From contig CAWDKV010000004.1 in NCBI GenBank assembly GCA_963803015.1, forward strand, positions 434,001 through 498,000: a DNA stretch of 64,000 nucleotides, in the 5' to 3' direction. Origin of the DNA: Berkiella sp963803015 (GTDB lineage Bacteria > Pseudomonadota > Gammaproteobacteria > Berkiellales > Berkiellaceae). The notes below the pieces were generated by a model. That model ran no database searches. It was not told where the DNA came from and saw only the letters and a program-made list of their open reading frames with translations. This document shows, piece by piece, positions 18,757 through 26,252 of the stretch. Position 1 is the first letter of the stretch, and each line of letters begins with the position of its first letter. The translations under genes were made by a program, and so were the position numbers.

Positions 18757-20100
18757 ATGTTATCATCTGGGGCCACACCCAAGCTTACACCTGTGCCACA
18801 AAATATTATCACCACTTTAGCTGAATTAACTGACATAACGTCAAAAGGATGGGCTTATTTTGTAGCTTCTCGACTTTTTACCGTTTTATCTCGTTCGGAA
18901 AGAGTGGCCTTTGCTGGTCAAATTGCGTTGGCTCGCTTTCATGCTTTACCTGAAGGCATTCCAATGGTGTTTAGAAACGCCTCTTTTTTTGTAAATGCTT
19001 TTTTTTCTTTACTCTTTGAAAGCTATAAGTTTCCGGTAGCTGAGGATAAATGGCTTGATTTTTTTAATCTTGTTGACCAGAAAACCGGTGAACATTCTGA
19101 ACTATTACAGAATTATTTTAATAACCCCCCACCTGATCTGATAGCGGCATTGACCCCTTTATATGCGGAATTCATGAGAGACGGCACTAAAAAACCTAAA
19201 ATCTTTATCGGTGCAATTGCTTTTCCTTTTGTTGAAGTTAAAAATTGTTCTTTTACTGATAATGGTGTTATTCCTCCGGAACGTTTACTCGCCCAACAGA
19301 GGCAATTTCGCGAGCTGCGTGGCGGAGAAAATGGTGGGGTTATGCAAGGATTTTTGAGAGCTCTAGAAAAATCTAGAGAATCATATCAGCCAACGTTACT
19401 TGCACCCGATTCACTAGCCAAAATTACATTCTATTACAATGCCTTGACTGCTCCAGAATTTGGGTTTTCGGCTATTTGGATAAAAATAACTTCTTTACAA
19501 AAAAGAGTCCATGAATTGACAGAACTCTTTAAGTTACTCATAAAAGAACCAGCTAGTGCAGGTAGAGCACCTCAATATGCCTCTCTATTATCACAAGTAA
19601 CTGACACCTGGCAGCAATTTTATCGTGCAATTTGCCAAAAAGTACTATCCTTTGAGGATAGTGTAAACTTAACTGATGAAACGAGCGCTAAAATCGAAAG
19701 AATCGTTGGCCCCTTCATTAACAATGCAATGTCTGAACCGGCTGTCACAAAAGACCTACGAAGACAACGCCCGAGTTCAGCTTCTCTTAGCAGCCAAGAC
19801 ACAAATAATGTTGCTGCTGCGGCAGCTGCTGCCTCTGCTAGCATAGTGGCCCCTGCTGCTCGCGCTTATTCTCCGCAATTTAATCAGGCTCGGCCCAGCT
19901 CCCCTCTTCGATCCAAAGAGCGTCCCCTTAGCATGGAAGTGCAACAGCGCAGACTCACACTCTCTCCCCCACCGCGATCTGCCGATACCAGTCCTTTACC
20001 CACTTCAAGCACAGACACTAGCCCAAAAGCGACAACCGCGGATGGAGCAGTTGAAGCAATAGCAGCACTACAAGGTACGATTAATCATATGAGGTTGTAA
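18757..20100 (+). CDS. Paralogue-array protein 8, unknown function
   Basis: AAGGGG lies upstream of the ATG. The 447-residue protein has the family N-terminal module (LSRSERVAFAGQIALARFHA, then MVFRNASFFVNAFFSLLFE), the ALTPLYAEFM block and the IFIGAIAFPFVE strand-like segment also seen in members 4 and 5. The ankyrin-like unit is not recognisable. The C-terminal ~110 residues are rich in Ala, Ser, Pro and Arg (PSSASLSSQ, PSSPLRSKERPLSMEV), look disordered, and could carry a secretion signal or phosphorylation sites. No catalytic motif was recognised. Confidence 0.73.
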   Translation: MLSSGATPKLTPVPQNIITTLAELTDITSKGWAYFVASRLFTVLSRSERVAFAGQIALARFHALPEGIPMVFRNASFFVNAFFSLLFESYKFPVAEDKWLDFFNLVDQKTGEHSELLQNYFNNPPPDLIAALTPLYAEFMRDGTKKPKIFIGAIAFPFVEVKNCSFTDNGVIPPERLLAQQRQFRELRGGENGGVMQGFLRALEKSRESYQPTLLAPDSLAKITFYYNALTAPEFGFSAIWIKITSLQKRVHELTELFKLLIKEPASAGRAPQYASLLSQVTDTWQQFYRAICQKVLSFEDSVNLTDETSAKIERIVGPFINNAMSEPAVTKDLRRQRPSSASLSSQDTNNVAAAAAAASASIVAPAARAYSPQFNQARPSSPLRSKERPLSMEVQQRRLTLSPPPRSADTSPLPTSSTDTSPKATTADGAVEAIAALQGTINHMRL

Positions 20101-20111
20101 TTTTTGCCAAC

Positions 20112-20624
20112 ATGAACAAAGATTTTTATCAAAAACAACTACAGAAGGCTGAAAAAGAATTACACGGCAAACGCTTTAGAATATTTGGCCAAAGATTATT
20201 TGAGCCTTATCTTTGGCATTTTAACCGCAGGAATGTTTCCAAAGGTGTTAGCATTGGCCTATTTGTTGGCTACACGCCAATCATAGGTCATATGCTTCTG
20301 GCTGCATTCCTCGCCATTGTCTTTCGCGCTAATTTACCTCTATCCGTTTTATTTGTCTGGATCTCAAATCCCTTTACCATTCCCCCTATGTTTTACTTTG
20401 CTTATCGCTTAGGGGCTTATGTGCTACATCATCCGGTGCAGCCCTTTCATTTTGAAATGACCTGGCATTGGTTTGTCAAACAAATAAATGATATTTACCC
20501 TCCTTTATTACTTGGAAGTATACTTTGCGGCCTCACTTTATCTTTTCTGGGATTTGTAGTGACAAGGCTGTATTGGCGATGGCGCATCGTCAAACATTTA
20601 AAGAAGCGACGGCGAGCTACTTAG
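20112..20624 (+). CDS. DUF2062 domain membrane protein
   Basis: This 170-residue protein matches the DUF2062 family: basic amphipathic ends around two or three hydrophobic segments (GVSIGLFVGYTPIIGHMLLA, LLLGSILCGLTLSFLGFVV). It has the conserved ISNPFTIPPMF motif between them. It probably lies in the inner membrane. The biochemical function of the family is not established. It begins 11 nt after array gene 8 and converges with the gene ending at 20643, with only 18 nt and no visible terminator between them. Confidence 0.88.
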   Translation: MNKDFYQKQLQKAEKELHGKRFRIFGQRLFEPYLWHFNRRNVSKGVSIGLFVGYTPIIGHMLLAAFLAIVFRANLPLSVLFVWISNPFTIPPMFYFAYRLGAYVLHHPVQPFHFEMTWHWFVKQINDIYPPLLLGSILCGLTLSFLGFVVTRLYWRWRIVKHLKKRRRAT

Positions 20625-20642
20625 TTTTTACGCTGCACAAAT

Positions 20643-22610
20643 TCAACGACGTGGTCTTACTTCACCAATCAGTTTAATTTTATCTGGCAAATTATTTAAT
20701 TTAATGCGCTGAATGTGAGCCGGCGCGTGCAAAAAGATCTGCATAAAATCTGTATTTTGGGCTAAAAATCTTGCCGCAAGTTTTGGCTCGCTATTGAGAT
20801 GACTCAACGTTTCAGCTTGCAAATGCGCTGATAAATCTTGAAAGTGTTGCATAGCAATCATTTTTTTATCATGTTCTACAATGTTTGCTATCTGCGACCA
20901 TACTTCCGCGCTAAATGCTGATCTAGGCGCAGCTGTAGGCACCGGTGCTCCAGGAGAAACTGGTAACGATGTTGCTGCAGGCGCTGATTTAATTGCTCTT
21001 GTTTCTACACCAGCTGTGGCAGCAACGGCAGGAAAAGCAAACGGTTGCGTTGCAACAGATTTACTCACGACCACAGCCGTCTTCAATTTTGATTCAGGCA
21101 ATACCCTCTGTGAAGCTAAGAGTTGATTATAATCTGCATCTATTAGCAAATGACCTAGCATCTTACCAAAGAGAGAATCACGTGCTTGCGTATCCTGTAT
21201 ATTTTTTAACAAAACAGCCAATTTCCTTGCTCTTTGATAGGGAGCGAGGACTTCTCTATCCAGCTTTTGTAGTTCTTCGAGCAGTTTATCGATCTCAAAG
21301 CTTGTATTAAAACCACCAGCGACTTGTACTTGCTGAAATACGCCATTTTCAATGTTTAAAAGTTTTTTGATGGCAAGTTGAACCAACGGATCATTTGCTA
21401 AGTAACTTCTGTCATAAAACTGTTGTGGTCTGACTAATTTTTGTAATTGCTGCTTAATAGCATGAGGCACATAATCAGATTTTAACCAAACATCCACTTT
21501 TTCTTTACTTTCATTAAGCCATTGCGGAAGAGGCACAAAGCCTTTATTAGGCTCACCCTTTGTGGTCAGCACAACAAGAAATTCCAAATCACGATTAGCC
21601 TTTTTTTGTGCAGATAATCTTTCATCAGAAGAGCGATGAGCCTCTTGTGCATGTTGAAGATTGGAGCTGATATCTTCTAACAACGCATTTATTTTTTCCA
21701 TCGTCGCAATGGGGCCAAGATTTGCATGATAAGCTTGACGAAATTTTTCTTCAAAATGAAGATCATTTAATACCTGATAATTCCTTGTTGGTTTTACTTC
21801 AAGAAATAGCGAAGTATTCTGCATACCGGGGTCAATTACACCCAATTGTATTAAGGTTTGTTTAAGAACATTAAAATAAGCGGGATGAATGGTGCCAACT
21901 ACCCGGACATGTTGGTCAGGTTCAGTAGCAGAGCCGAGATAGATAAAAACAGCTTTATCCCCCTCTTTAAAATTGTTTCTTAGCACTGTATAGAGAATAT
22001 TGATTTCTTGGGTGCGCTTCAGTATCTCTTCTACTTGCTGTTTAAGCTCCGGCAGCAGATATGGCTTTTGTAACCAAATTTCTGCTTCCGCTTTATGTTC
22101 CATAAACCATTCAGGACTAGGAGGATAATTTTCTATTAGATAACCATTAACAGCTTGTTGCAGCATACCATCTATTCTTGCATTAAAGCTATTTACTGCC
22201 GCAGCAGGTGGCTTTTCACGCTTAAGTATGCCATTTAAAAGAGAATTCACGACTATATTATATTTATCAAGCTCTGCTCTCATCATCATGCGACCCACTT
22301 GTTGCCAAAGCAGTGCTTTATCGAGCTCAATAATCCATACCCCCACAGGGTTTGCCTTTAGCTTTATATTACTAGCATCCGCACCGAATTGGATTAATTT
22401 ATGGCGAAGAGCTTGCGCATATCTTTCACCCATCCCTTTATTGGCAACCTGTATTTGCATTACTGCTGCGTTTTCAGGCAATACCCAAGTACCCGCTCCA
22501 AATTGATTTTTTAATTGAGCATACTCAGACATAAGAGAGCTGGCCCCTTGTAAAGTATTTTTTTGTACGCCATTTAAACAGTCAACCAATTCATAGTCTC
22601 GTAACGGCAT
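20643..22610 (-). CDS. Hypothetical 655-aa protein with a large internal duplication
   Basis: AAGGAG and an 8-nt spacer precede the ATG. I recognise no family. The protein consists of two diverged copies of a unit of about 155-175 residues, at ~46-200 and ~219-395. Matching landmarks are YAQALRHKLIQFGAD with YFNVLKQTLIQLGVID, and PSPEWFMEHKAEAEIWLQKP with PLPQWLNESKEKVDVWLKSD. A helical segment follows. An Ala/Pro/Val-rich linker runs from ~495 to 560, and the last ~90 residues (HFQDLSAHLQAETLSHLNS, then LPDKIKLIGEV) form a separate helical piece. There is no signal peptide or membrane segment. It may be a secreted protein, by context only. Confidence 0.7.
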   Translation of the reverse strand: MPLRDYELVDCLNGVQKNTLQGASSLMSEYAQLKNQFGAGTWVLPENAAVMQIQVANKGMGERYAQALRHKLIQFGADASNIKLKANPVGVWIIELDKALLWQQVGRMMMRAELDKYNIVVNSLLNGILKREKPPAAAVNSFNARIDGMLQQAVNGYLIENYPPSPEWFMEHKAEAEIWLQKPYLLPELKQQVEEILKRTQEINILYTVLRNNFKEGDKAVFIYLGSATEPDQHVRVVGTIHPAYFNVLKQTLIQLGVIDPGMQNTSLFLEVKPTRNYQVLNDLHFEEKFRQAYHANLGPIATMEKINALLEDISSNLQHAQEAHRSSDERLSAQKKANRDLEFLVVLTTKGEPNKGFVPLPQWLNESKEKVDVWLKSDYVPHAIKQQLQKLVRPQQFYDRSYLANDPLVQLAIKKLLNIENGVFQQVQVAGGFNTSFEIDKLLEELQKLDREVLAPYQRARKLAVLLKNIQDTQARDSLFGKMLGHLLIDADYNQLLASQRVLPESKLKTAVVVSKSVATQPFAFPAVAATAGVETRAIKSAPAATSLPVSPGAPVPTAAPRSAFSAEVWSQIANIVEHDKKMIAMQHFQDLSAHLQAETLSHLNSEPKLAARFLAQNTDFMQIFLHAPAHIQRIKLNNLPDKIKLIGEVRPRR

Positions 22611-22846
22611 GAGAAAAACTCCTTAACTTAAGCTAAGTCATAATTTTTTACTGGCTTATTTAACGACAGTTTTTGTTAACTAAGACTTATATTAAGAATG
22701 AAGAGTTCAAATTTTAGGTGCAGATACATGCGCTTTTCACCTATCCGATGCCCAATTCATTTCGTCCCTTTTCACTAACACTCAGAACAGAAAAAAAGTT
22801 AACGTAGATTATGTTTTTTTTAACAAAGTAATTTAAGGGGATAAAT

Positions 22847-23209
22847 ATGCATACTGGACCACAAGGCGGCATATCTGCACTCAGAGCAAAATTTGCAGCT
22901 GAAGCTAATCAAGCAGGAACTGAACAAAAAAGCCGTGTCTATATTCCAAGAGCAGAAAGTGTATTGGCAACTAGAGCAAAATTTGTCTCTGGCGCTGCTA
23001 ATAATGCTAGCGTACATCATGAACAAGATGCTGCTTTTGCAAGAAGTGTCGCTAAACTCCAAGAACTAGAAGTACAAAGAGCCCTTACAGTTGCAGAGTT
23101 AGACGCACGCAGAATGAGTGATGATGATGCCGCCTCGATTGCATTAGCTATGCAATTACAAGCAGAAGAAGATTCTGCACAGGTACAAGGAAGATCTTTT
23201 AGAAATTAA
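22847..23209 (+). CDS. Small protein with ubiquitin-interacting-motif-like helices
   Basis: AAGGGG and a 7-nt spacer precede the ATG. The 120-residue protein is polar and helical. Near the C terminus, DDDAASIALAMQLQAEED (about residues 91-108) resembles a ubiquitin-interacting motif: an acidic run, then hydrophobic-Ala-x-Ala-hydrophobic, then Glu, but with Gln where the canonical Ser stands. An earlier segment, QDAAFARSVAKLQELE, shows the same D-x-x-A-x-x-x-x-LQ-x-E rhythm. The N-terminal half also repeats a short RAKF-containing unit (ALRAKFAAEAN and ATRAKFVSGAAN). Function is unknown; host ubiquitin binding is a hypothesis. Confidence 0.62.
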   Translation: MHTGPQGGISALRAKFAAEANQAGTEQKSRVYIPRAESVLATRAKFVSGAANNASVHHEQDAAFARSVAKLQELEVQRALTVAELDARRMSDDDAASIALAMQLQAEEDSAQVQGRSFRN

Positions 23210-23214
23210 GATAA

Positions 23215-23263
23215 TATAAATCCTCCCGCGCTTTTAGCTTCACCTAAAGGCTCGCTAGCGCGA
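23215..23263. repeat. Palindromic repeat, copy 1 (REP-like)
   Basis: This roughly 49-bp element begins TATAAATCC and contains CCCGCGCTTTTAGCTTC, an inner CCT...AGG turn and a GGCTCGC segment. The outer arms CGCGCT and AGCGCG pair. A second copy about 1.1 kb away (24343-24392) matches at nearly every position. Together they flank the hydrolase gene. Confidence 0.75.
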
Positions 23264-23375
23264 CCTCCTTTGATTCCAAAGGAGGCAACACTGTTTTACA
23301 ACCCTAATCAGATTTTTACTATTTATTATGTTAAAATTTTCAAAAATTCTCCCTCTTCATTCTGAGTAAACTATC

Positions 23376-24317
23376 ATGCCAAATGTCAAATCCAATGCAA
23401 TCATTGCGCAACTGAACAAAGAATCGGAAGAAATTCTTCAACGTAGTACTGAAACCGCTATGCTATATGCTTTAGAACCAAGAGAAGAACTAAAAAATAT
23501 CACGCAAGCACTCCTTGTTCATCCTCATACTCCTGGCAGTGTTAAAACGGCTATCACAAATCAACATCATCAATTTTATGTATTTACTTATCCAAGCGAT
23601 GGCCTGATGATTAAAGGCTATATTAGTTTGCCCGCAAAAATAAATGAGCCATTACCTCTCATTATTTTACTACGTGGTGGCAATCGCTTATTTGGACTTC
23701 CCCATCCTGATGAATTCAGCGCTCTAGAAAGTTATTCCGTAGTCGTAACAACTAACCGTGGTGGCGTCAGTGAAGGTGAAGATGAATTTGGCGGTGAGGA
23801 TGTCAATGATGTCAAAAATTTAATCGATTTTTTGCCTACTTTAGAGCAAAAGCTTGATGTTCAATTTCACGCTTCAAATAAATATATGATTGGTCTTAGC
23901 CGTGGCGGCATGCAATTATTTTTAGCATTGGAGAGATATCCTGAATTGCAGCACAAAATTAAAAAAGTCGCTTCACTCTCAGGCTTACTCAATCTAGCAC
24001 ATGCACTTGAAGATAGATCTGATTTTAAAGATTTCTTAATAGAGAATTTTGGCTTTACCAATGATGAAAAAGGAAAAGCTTGGCTCGCCAGACGACAACC
24101 TATTAATCATGTTTCTAAACTCTTTACAGATTTACCTATTCTGATAGCCCAAGGTACAAAAGATACGCGCGTCTCTTTAAAGGAAGGCTATGATATGATG
24201 GAAGCTCTACAGAATGCAGGACATATGGTGACGTATATTGAGATAGAGGGTGGTGATCATGTGTTAAGGAATACACCCGATTTTATCCCTTTTTTAATGG
24301 ATTGGTTGGAGAAGTGA
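23376..24317 (+). CDS. Alpha/beta hydrolase, prolyl-oligopeptidase (S9)-like
   Basis: This 313-residue cytosolic hydrolase has the complete alpha/beta-hydrolase catalytic triad. The nucleophile S175 lies in GLSRGG, the acid D263 in IAQGTKDTRV and H295 in EGGDHVL. An upstream ILLRGGN segment provides the likely oxyanion-hole strand. The C-terminal half has the layout of S9 peptidases and acyl-peptide hydrolases (RGGMQLFLALERYPELQHKI), but there is no beta-propeller domain, so it may be an esterase or short-peptide hydrolase. No signal peptide is visible. A REP-like repeat lies on each side. Confidence 0.85.
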   Translation: MPNVKSNAIIAQLNKESEEILQRSTETAMLYALEPREELKNITQALLVHPHTPGSVKTAITNQHHQFYVFTYPSDGLMIKGYISLPAKINEPLPLIILLRGGNRLFGLPHPDEFSALESYSVVVTTNRGGVSEGEDEFGGEDVNDVKNLIDFLPTLEQKLDVQFHASNKYMIGLSRGGMQLFLALERYPELQHKIKKVASLSGLLNLAHALEDRSDFKDFLIENFGFTNDEKGKAWLARRQPINHVSKLFTDLPILIAQGTKDTRVSLKEGYDMMEALQNAGHMVTYIEIEGGDHVLRNTPDFIPFLMDWLEK

Positions 24318-24342
24318 AAAAGTCGCTTAAGGGATAAGATTA

Positions 24343-24392
24343 TATAAATCCACCCGCGCTTTTAGCTTCGCCTGACGGCTCGCAAGAGCGCC
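24343..24392. repeat. Palindromic repeat, copy 2 (REP-like)
   Basis: This is the same element as at 23215-23263, in the same orientation. It begins TATAAATCC, keeps CCCGCGCTTTTAGCTTC and GGCTCGC, and differs mainly in the inner turn (GCCTGACGGC). Outer arms GCGCT (24356-24360) and AGCGC (24387-24391) pair. Confidence 0.75.
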
Positions 24393-24533
24393 ATATTATC
24401 TCTTTTCAGTCTAGCTCTCGACCTCCAGCCTTGCTATTCTCTGCCCAGAAATCTTTAAAGATACAGATGCTTTGGTTTCTTGCTTTGTTCCGTGTTTTAT
24501 TTCTTTTCGCTCAATTTTAGGTCTATAATTCTG

Positions 24534-25124
24534 TCATGCCAGCGAAAGCTGGCATCCAGTCTTAATTTCAACTTTACAGAATGAGCCAATTTTTTTAGAA
24601 AGAGGTTTTCTTTCTGAATTAACAACAACTACTCCTTCCTCAATCAAGCGCTCAATATGTTTATTAGAGAATGGCAGGATTTTTTGCAACACTTTTCTAA
24701 TTGAAATCCCAAGCTCATACTCAGATTTAAGAATTATTGTGACAGGATTGCCACAGGTTTCCAATAATTCTTCAGTACATCCATTGAATGAAAAGGGAAT
24801 ATTCCAGTTCACCTGGACTTTGTTGTTGCCCAAAGTGTTTTTGTTAAACGCATAGTGCCACGCAAGTGCCCGATCATTTTCTTGAAATTTTACCAGCAAA
24901 TTTGGATCGATATTGGATACATTTTTCCTCACAATAATATCCATTTTCCAAGTATAATCACAGTTTGTGCACTTATAAATCAACCACACATCGGTGATCT
25001 TTTTGCATGAATTGATGCGAAATTTTTCGCTGCATTCAAATTGCGCATTAGCGCATCTTGAACAATTTTTCTCCACTTTGGGCGTTTCAAGTGGCACGAG
25101 TTCCCAATGATACATTGTATTCAT
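24534..25124 (-). CDS. DUF1062 domain protein
   Basis: This 196-residue protein matches the DUF1062 family. It has an N-terminal zinc-ribbon-like part with C21xxC24 and C52xxC55 (KCTNCDYTWKMDI), and the conserved FRINSCKKITDVWLIYKC stretch. The C-terminal region (RKVLQKILPFSNKHIERLIE, then EGVVVVNSERKPLSKKIG) looks like an S4-type RNA-binding fold. The biochemical role is not known. The final residues GCQLSLA and the stop codon are supplied by the palindromic repeat at 24536-24555, so the original C terminus may have been replaced. Confidence 0.85.
   Translation of the reverse strand: MNTMYHWELVPLETPKVEKNCSRCANAQFECSEKFRINSCKKITDVWLIYKCTNCDYTWKMDIIVRKNVSNIDPNLLVKFQENDRALAWHYAFNKNTLGNNKVQVNWNIPFSFNGCTEELLETCGNPVTIILKSEYELGISIRKVLQKILPFSNKHIERLIEEGVVVVNSERKPLSKKIGSFCKVEIKTGCQLSLA
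24536..24555. repeat. Perfect palindrome with GAAA loop at the 3' end of the DUF1062 gene
   Basis: The arms ATGCCAGC and GCTGGCAT form a perfect 8-bp stem closed by a GAAA tetraloop, with CCAG next to it. This resembles the dispersed GTCATGCCxGCGAAxGCxGGCATCCAG elements common in many proteobacteria. The last codons and the stop of the minus-strand gene lie in it. Confidence 0.8.
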
Positions 25125-25711
25125 AGCTTATGGCCTCATCTGGGCCAACTATTAAATTCAGTGCGAAAAAAATCCTAGGCAGTGACGCCTATTTTTTTTG
25201 CGAAGAAATTTTGGGTGGTTCTATTGCTGAGAAGCTACTTTTTCATTACGCATAAAAATTCACAGATCGTTTGATCGAAAGTGGCTTTATAAACAATGAT
25301 TAGTGATAGTCAGAGCCGAACCAATACTAATAGCTGGCATATAAAATCGTTGATAAATAGGCAAAGCAAATTGAAAAATCTGCAATTTATTTTGCTTACG
25401 ATATTTATATGATTCTACTACTGCACTGGCGCACCTATTGGGGGAGATAATGAGATGAATAGTTTATTTCAGACTAGCTTATAAAAGCAATACTGATTGT
25501 CGTTTTAACAAACCGACTATCCGAGCTTATTTTTGCCTTGAAACGTTTAGCATTAGTTAATTCTTCCTTTCTTCTCGTTCTTTTTTGATCTTTTGGAGCT
25601 TCTTCTCTTGTTTAAGGCTTAGTGTTTTGCAACTACTAACGCTTTCGAGAGGGCTGGGGTGAGGGGGATACAAGGCAGAAGGTTAGGATCAGAAATGCAA
25701 TCTTTAAAAAC
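25125..25711. other. Gene-free region between the DUF1062 gene and ssb
   Basis: About 590 bp with only short frames lacking ribosome sites. It is AT-rich. Near its right end (25647-25667) it contains GAGAGGGCTGGGGTGAGGGG, a G-rich string that recurs as part of dispersed repeats in many bacterial genomes. No RNA gene or intact mobile element was recognised. Confidence 0.6.
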
Positions 25712-25736
25712 AAAAAAGCCCCATTATTTGGGGCTT
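25712..25736 (-). terminator. Intrinsic terminator of ssb
   Basis: Read on the minus strand, AAGCCCC and GGGGCTT form a 7-bp stem around a 7-nt AT loop, followed by six T residues. It lies 25 nt past the ssb stop and is a textbook rho-independent terminator. Confidence 0.93.
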
Positions 25737-25761
25737 CATTGTGCAATTTTTTGAGTATTTC

Positions 25762-26235
25762 CTAGAACGGAATATCATCATCAAACTCTTCATGCATCGC
25801 AGGAGCATGGCTCTCATCCATTGCTGGTGCATGATGTTGCTGTGATTGTGACTGAGATTGCGATTGTGAACGCGGAGAAGGTGCGCCTGCACCTGCTGGT
25901 CGCGCATCTAACATTTGCATTTCGCTCCCCACAATTTCCGTGGTATAGCGCTCAACACCGTTTTGATCTGTCCATTTACGTGTACGCAGACTTCCTTCGA
26001 CATAGAGTTTGCTGCCTTTGCGCAAATATTCTCCCGCAATTTCAGCTAAGCGATTAAAAAAGACAACGCGGTGCCATTCTGTTCTGTCTTGCTGCTCACC
26101 CGTTTGTTTATCTTTCCAAGATTCACTGGTCGCTAAAGTGACGTTGGTCACAGCACCACCGCTTGGCATATAACGCGTTTCGGGATCGCCGCCTAAATTC
26201 CCAACTAAGATAACTTTATTAACACCTCTTGCCAT
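25762..26235 (-). CDS. ssb: Single-stranded DNA-binding protein
   Basis: SSB coats single-stranded DNA in replication, repair and recombination. The start is the ATG at 26235 (MARGVNKVILVGNLGGDPE), 8 nt after GAGGAG. A GTG three codons upstream overlaps that site and is unlikely. The protein has 157 residues. An OB fold occupies about the first 110, followed by a Ser/Gln-rich flexible linker (SQSQSQSQSQQHH) and the acidic tip DDDIPF that recruits partner proteins. It follows the MFS gene by 17 nt and ends at a strong terminator. Confidence 0.97.
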   Translation of the reverse strand: MARGVNKVILVGNLGGDPETRYMPSGGAVTNVTLATSESWKDKQTGEQQDRTEWHRVVFFNRLAEIAGEYLRKGSKLYVEGSLRTRKWTDQNGVERYTTEIVGSEMQMLDARPAGAGAPSPRSQSQSQSQSQQHHAPAMDESHAPAMHEEFDDDIPF

Positions 26236-26252
26236 ATCTCTCACTCCTCAAT

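Noticed and set aside
7309..20100. CRISPR array or prophage explanation for the repetitive block
   Set aside because: The repetition is at protein level between long genes; there are no short direct repeats with spacers and no phage structural, integrase or lysis genes.
22611..22846. A 26-codon frame upstream of the UIM-like gene
   Set aside because: It is too short and lacks a ribosome site; the region more likely holds the divergent promoters.
25296..25412. Short plus-strand frame (about 38 codons) in the gap before ssb
   Set aside because: It has no ribosome site, no terminator and no recognisable similarity.
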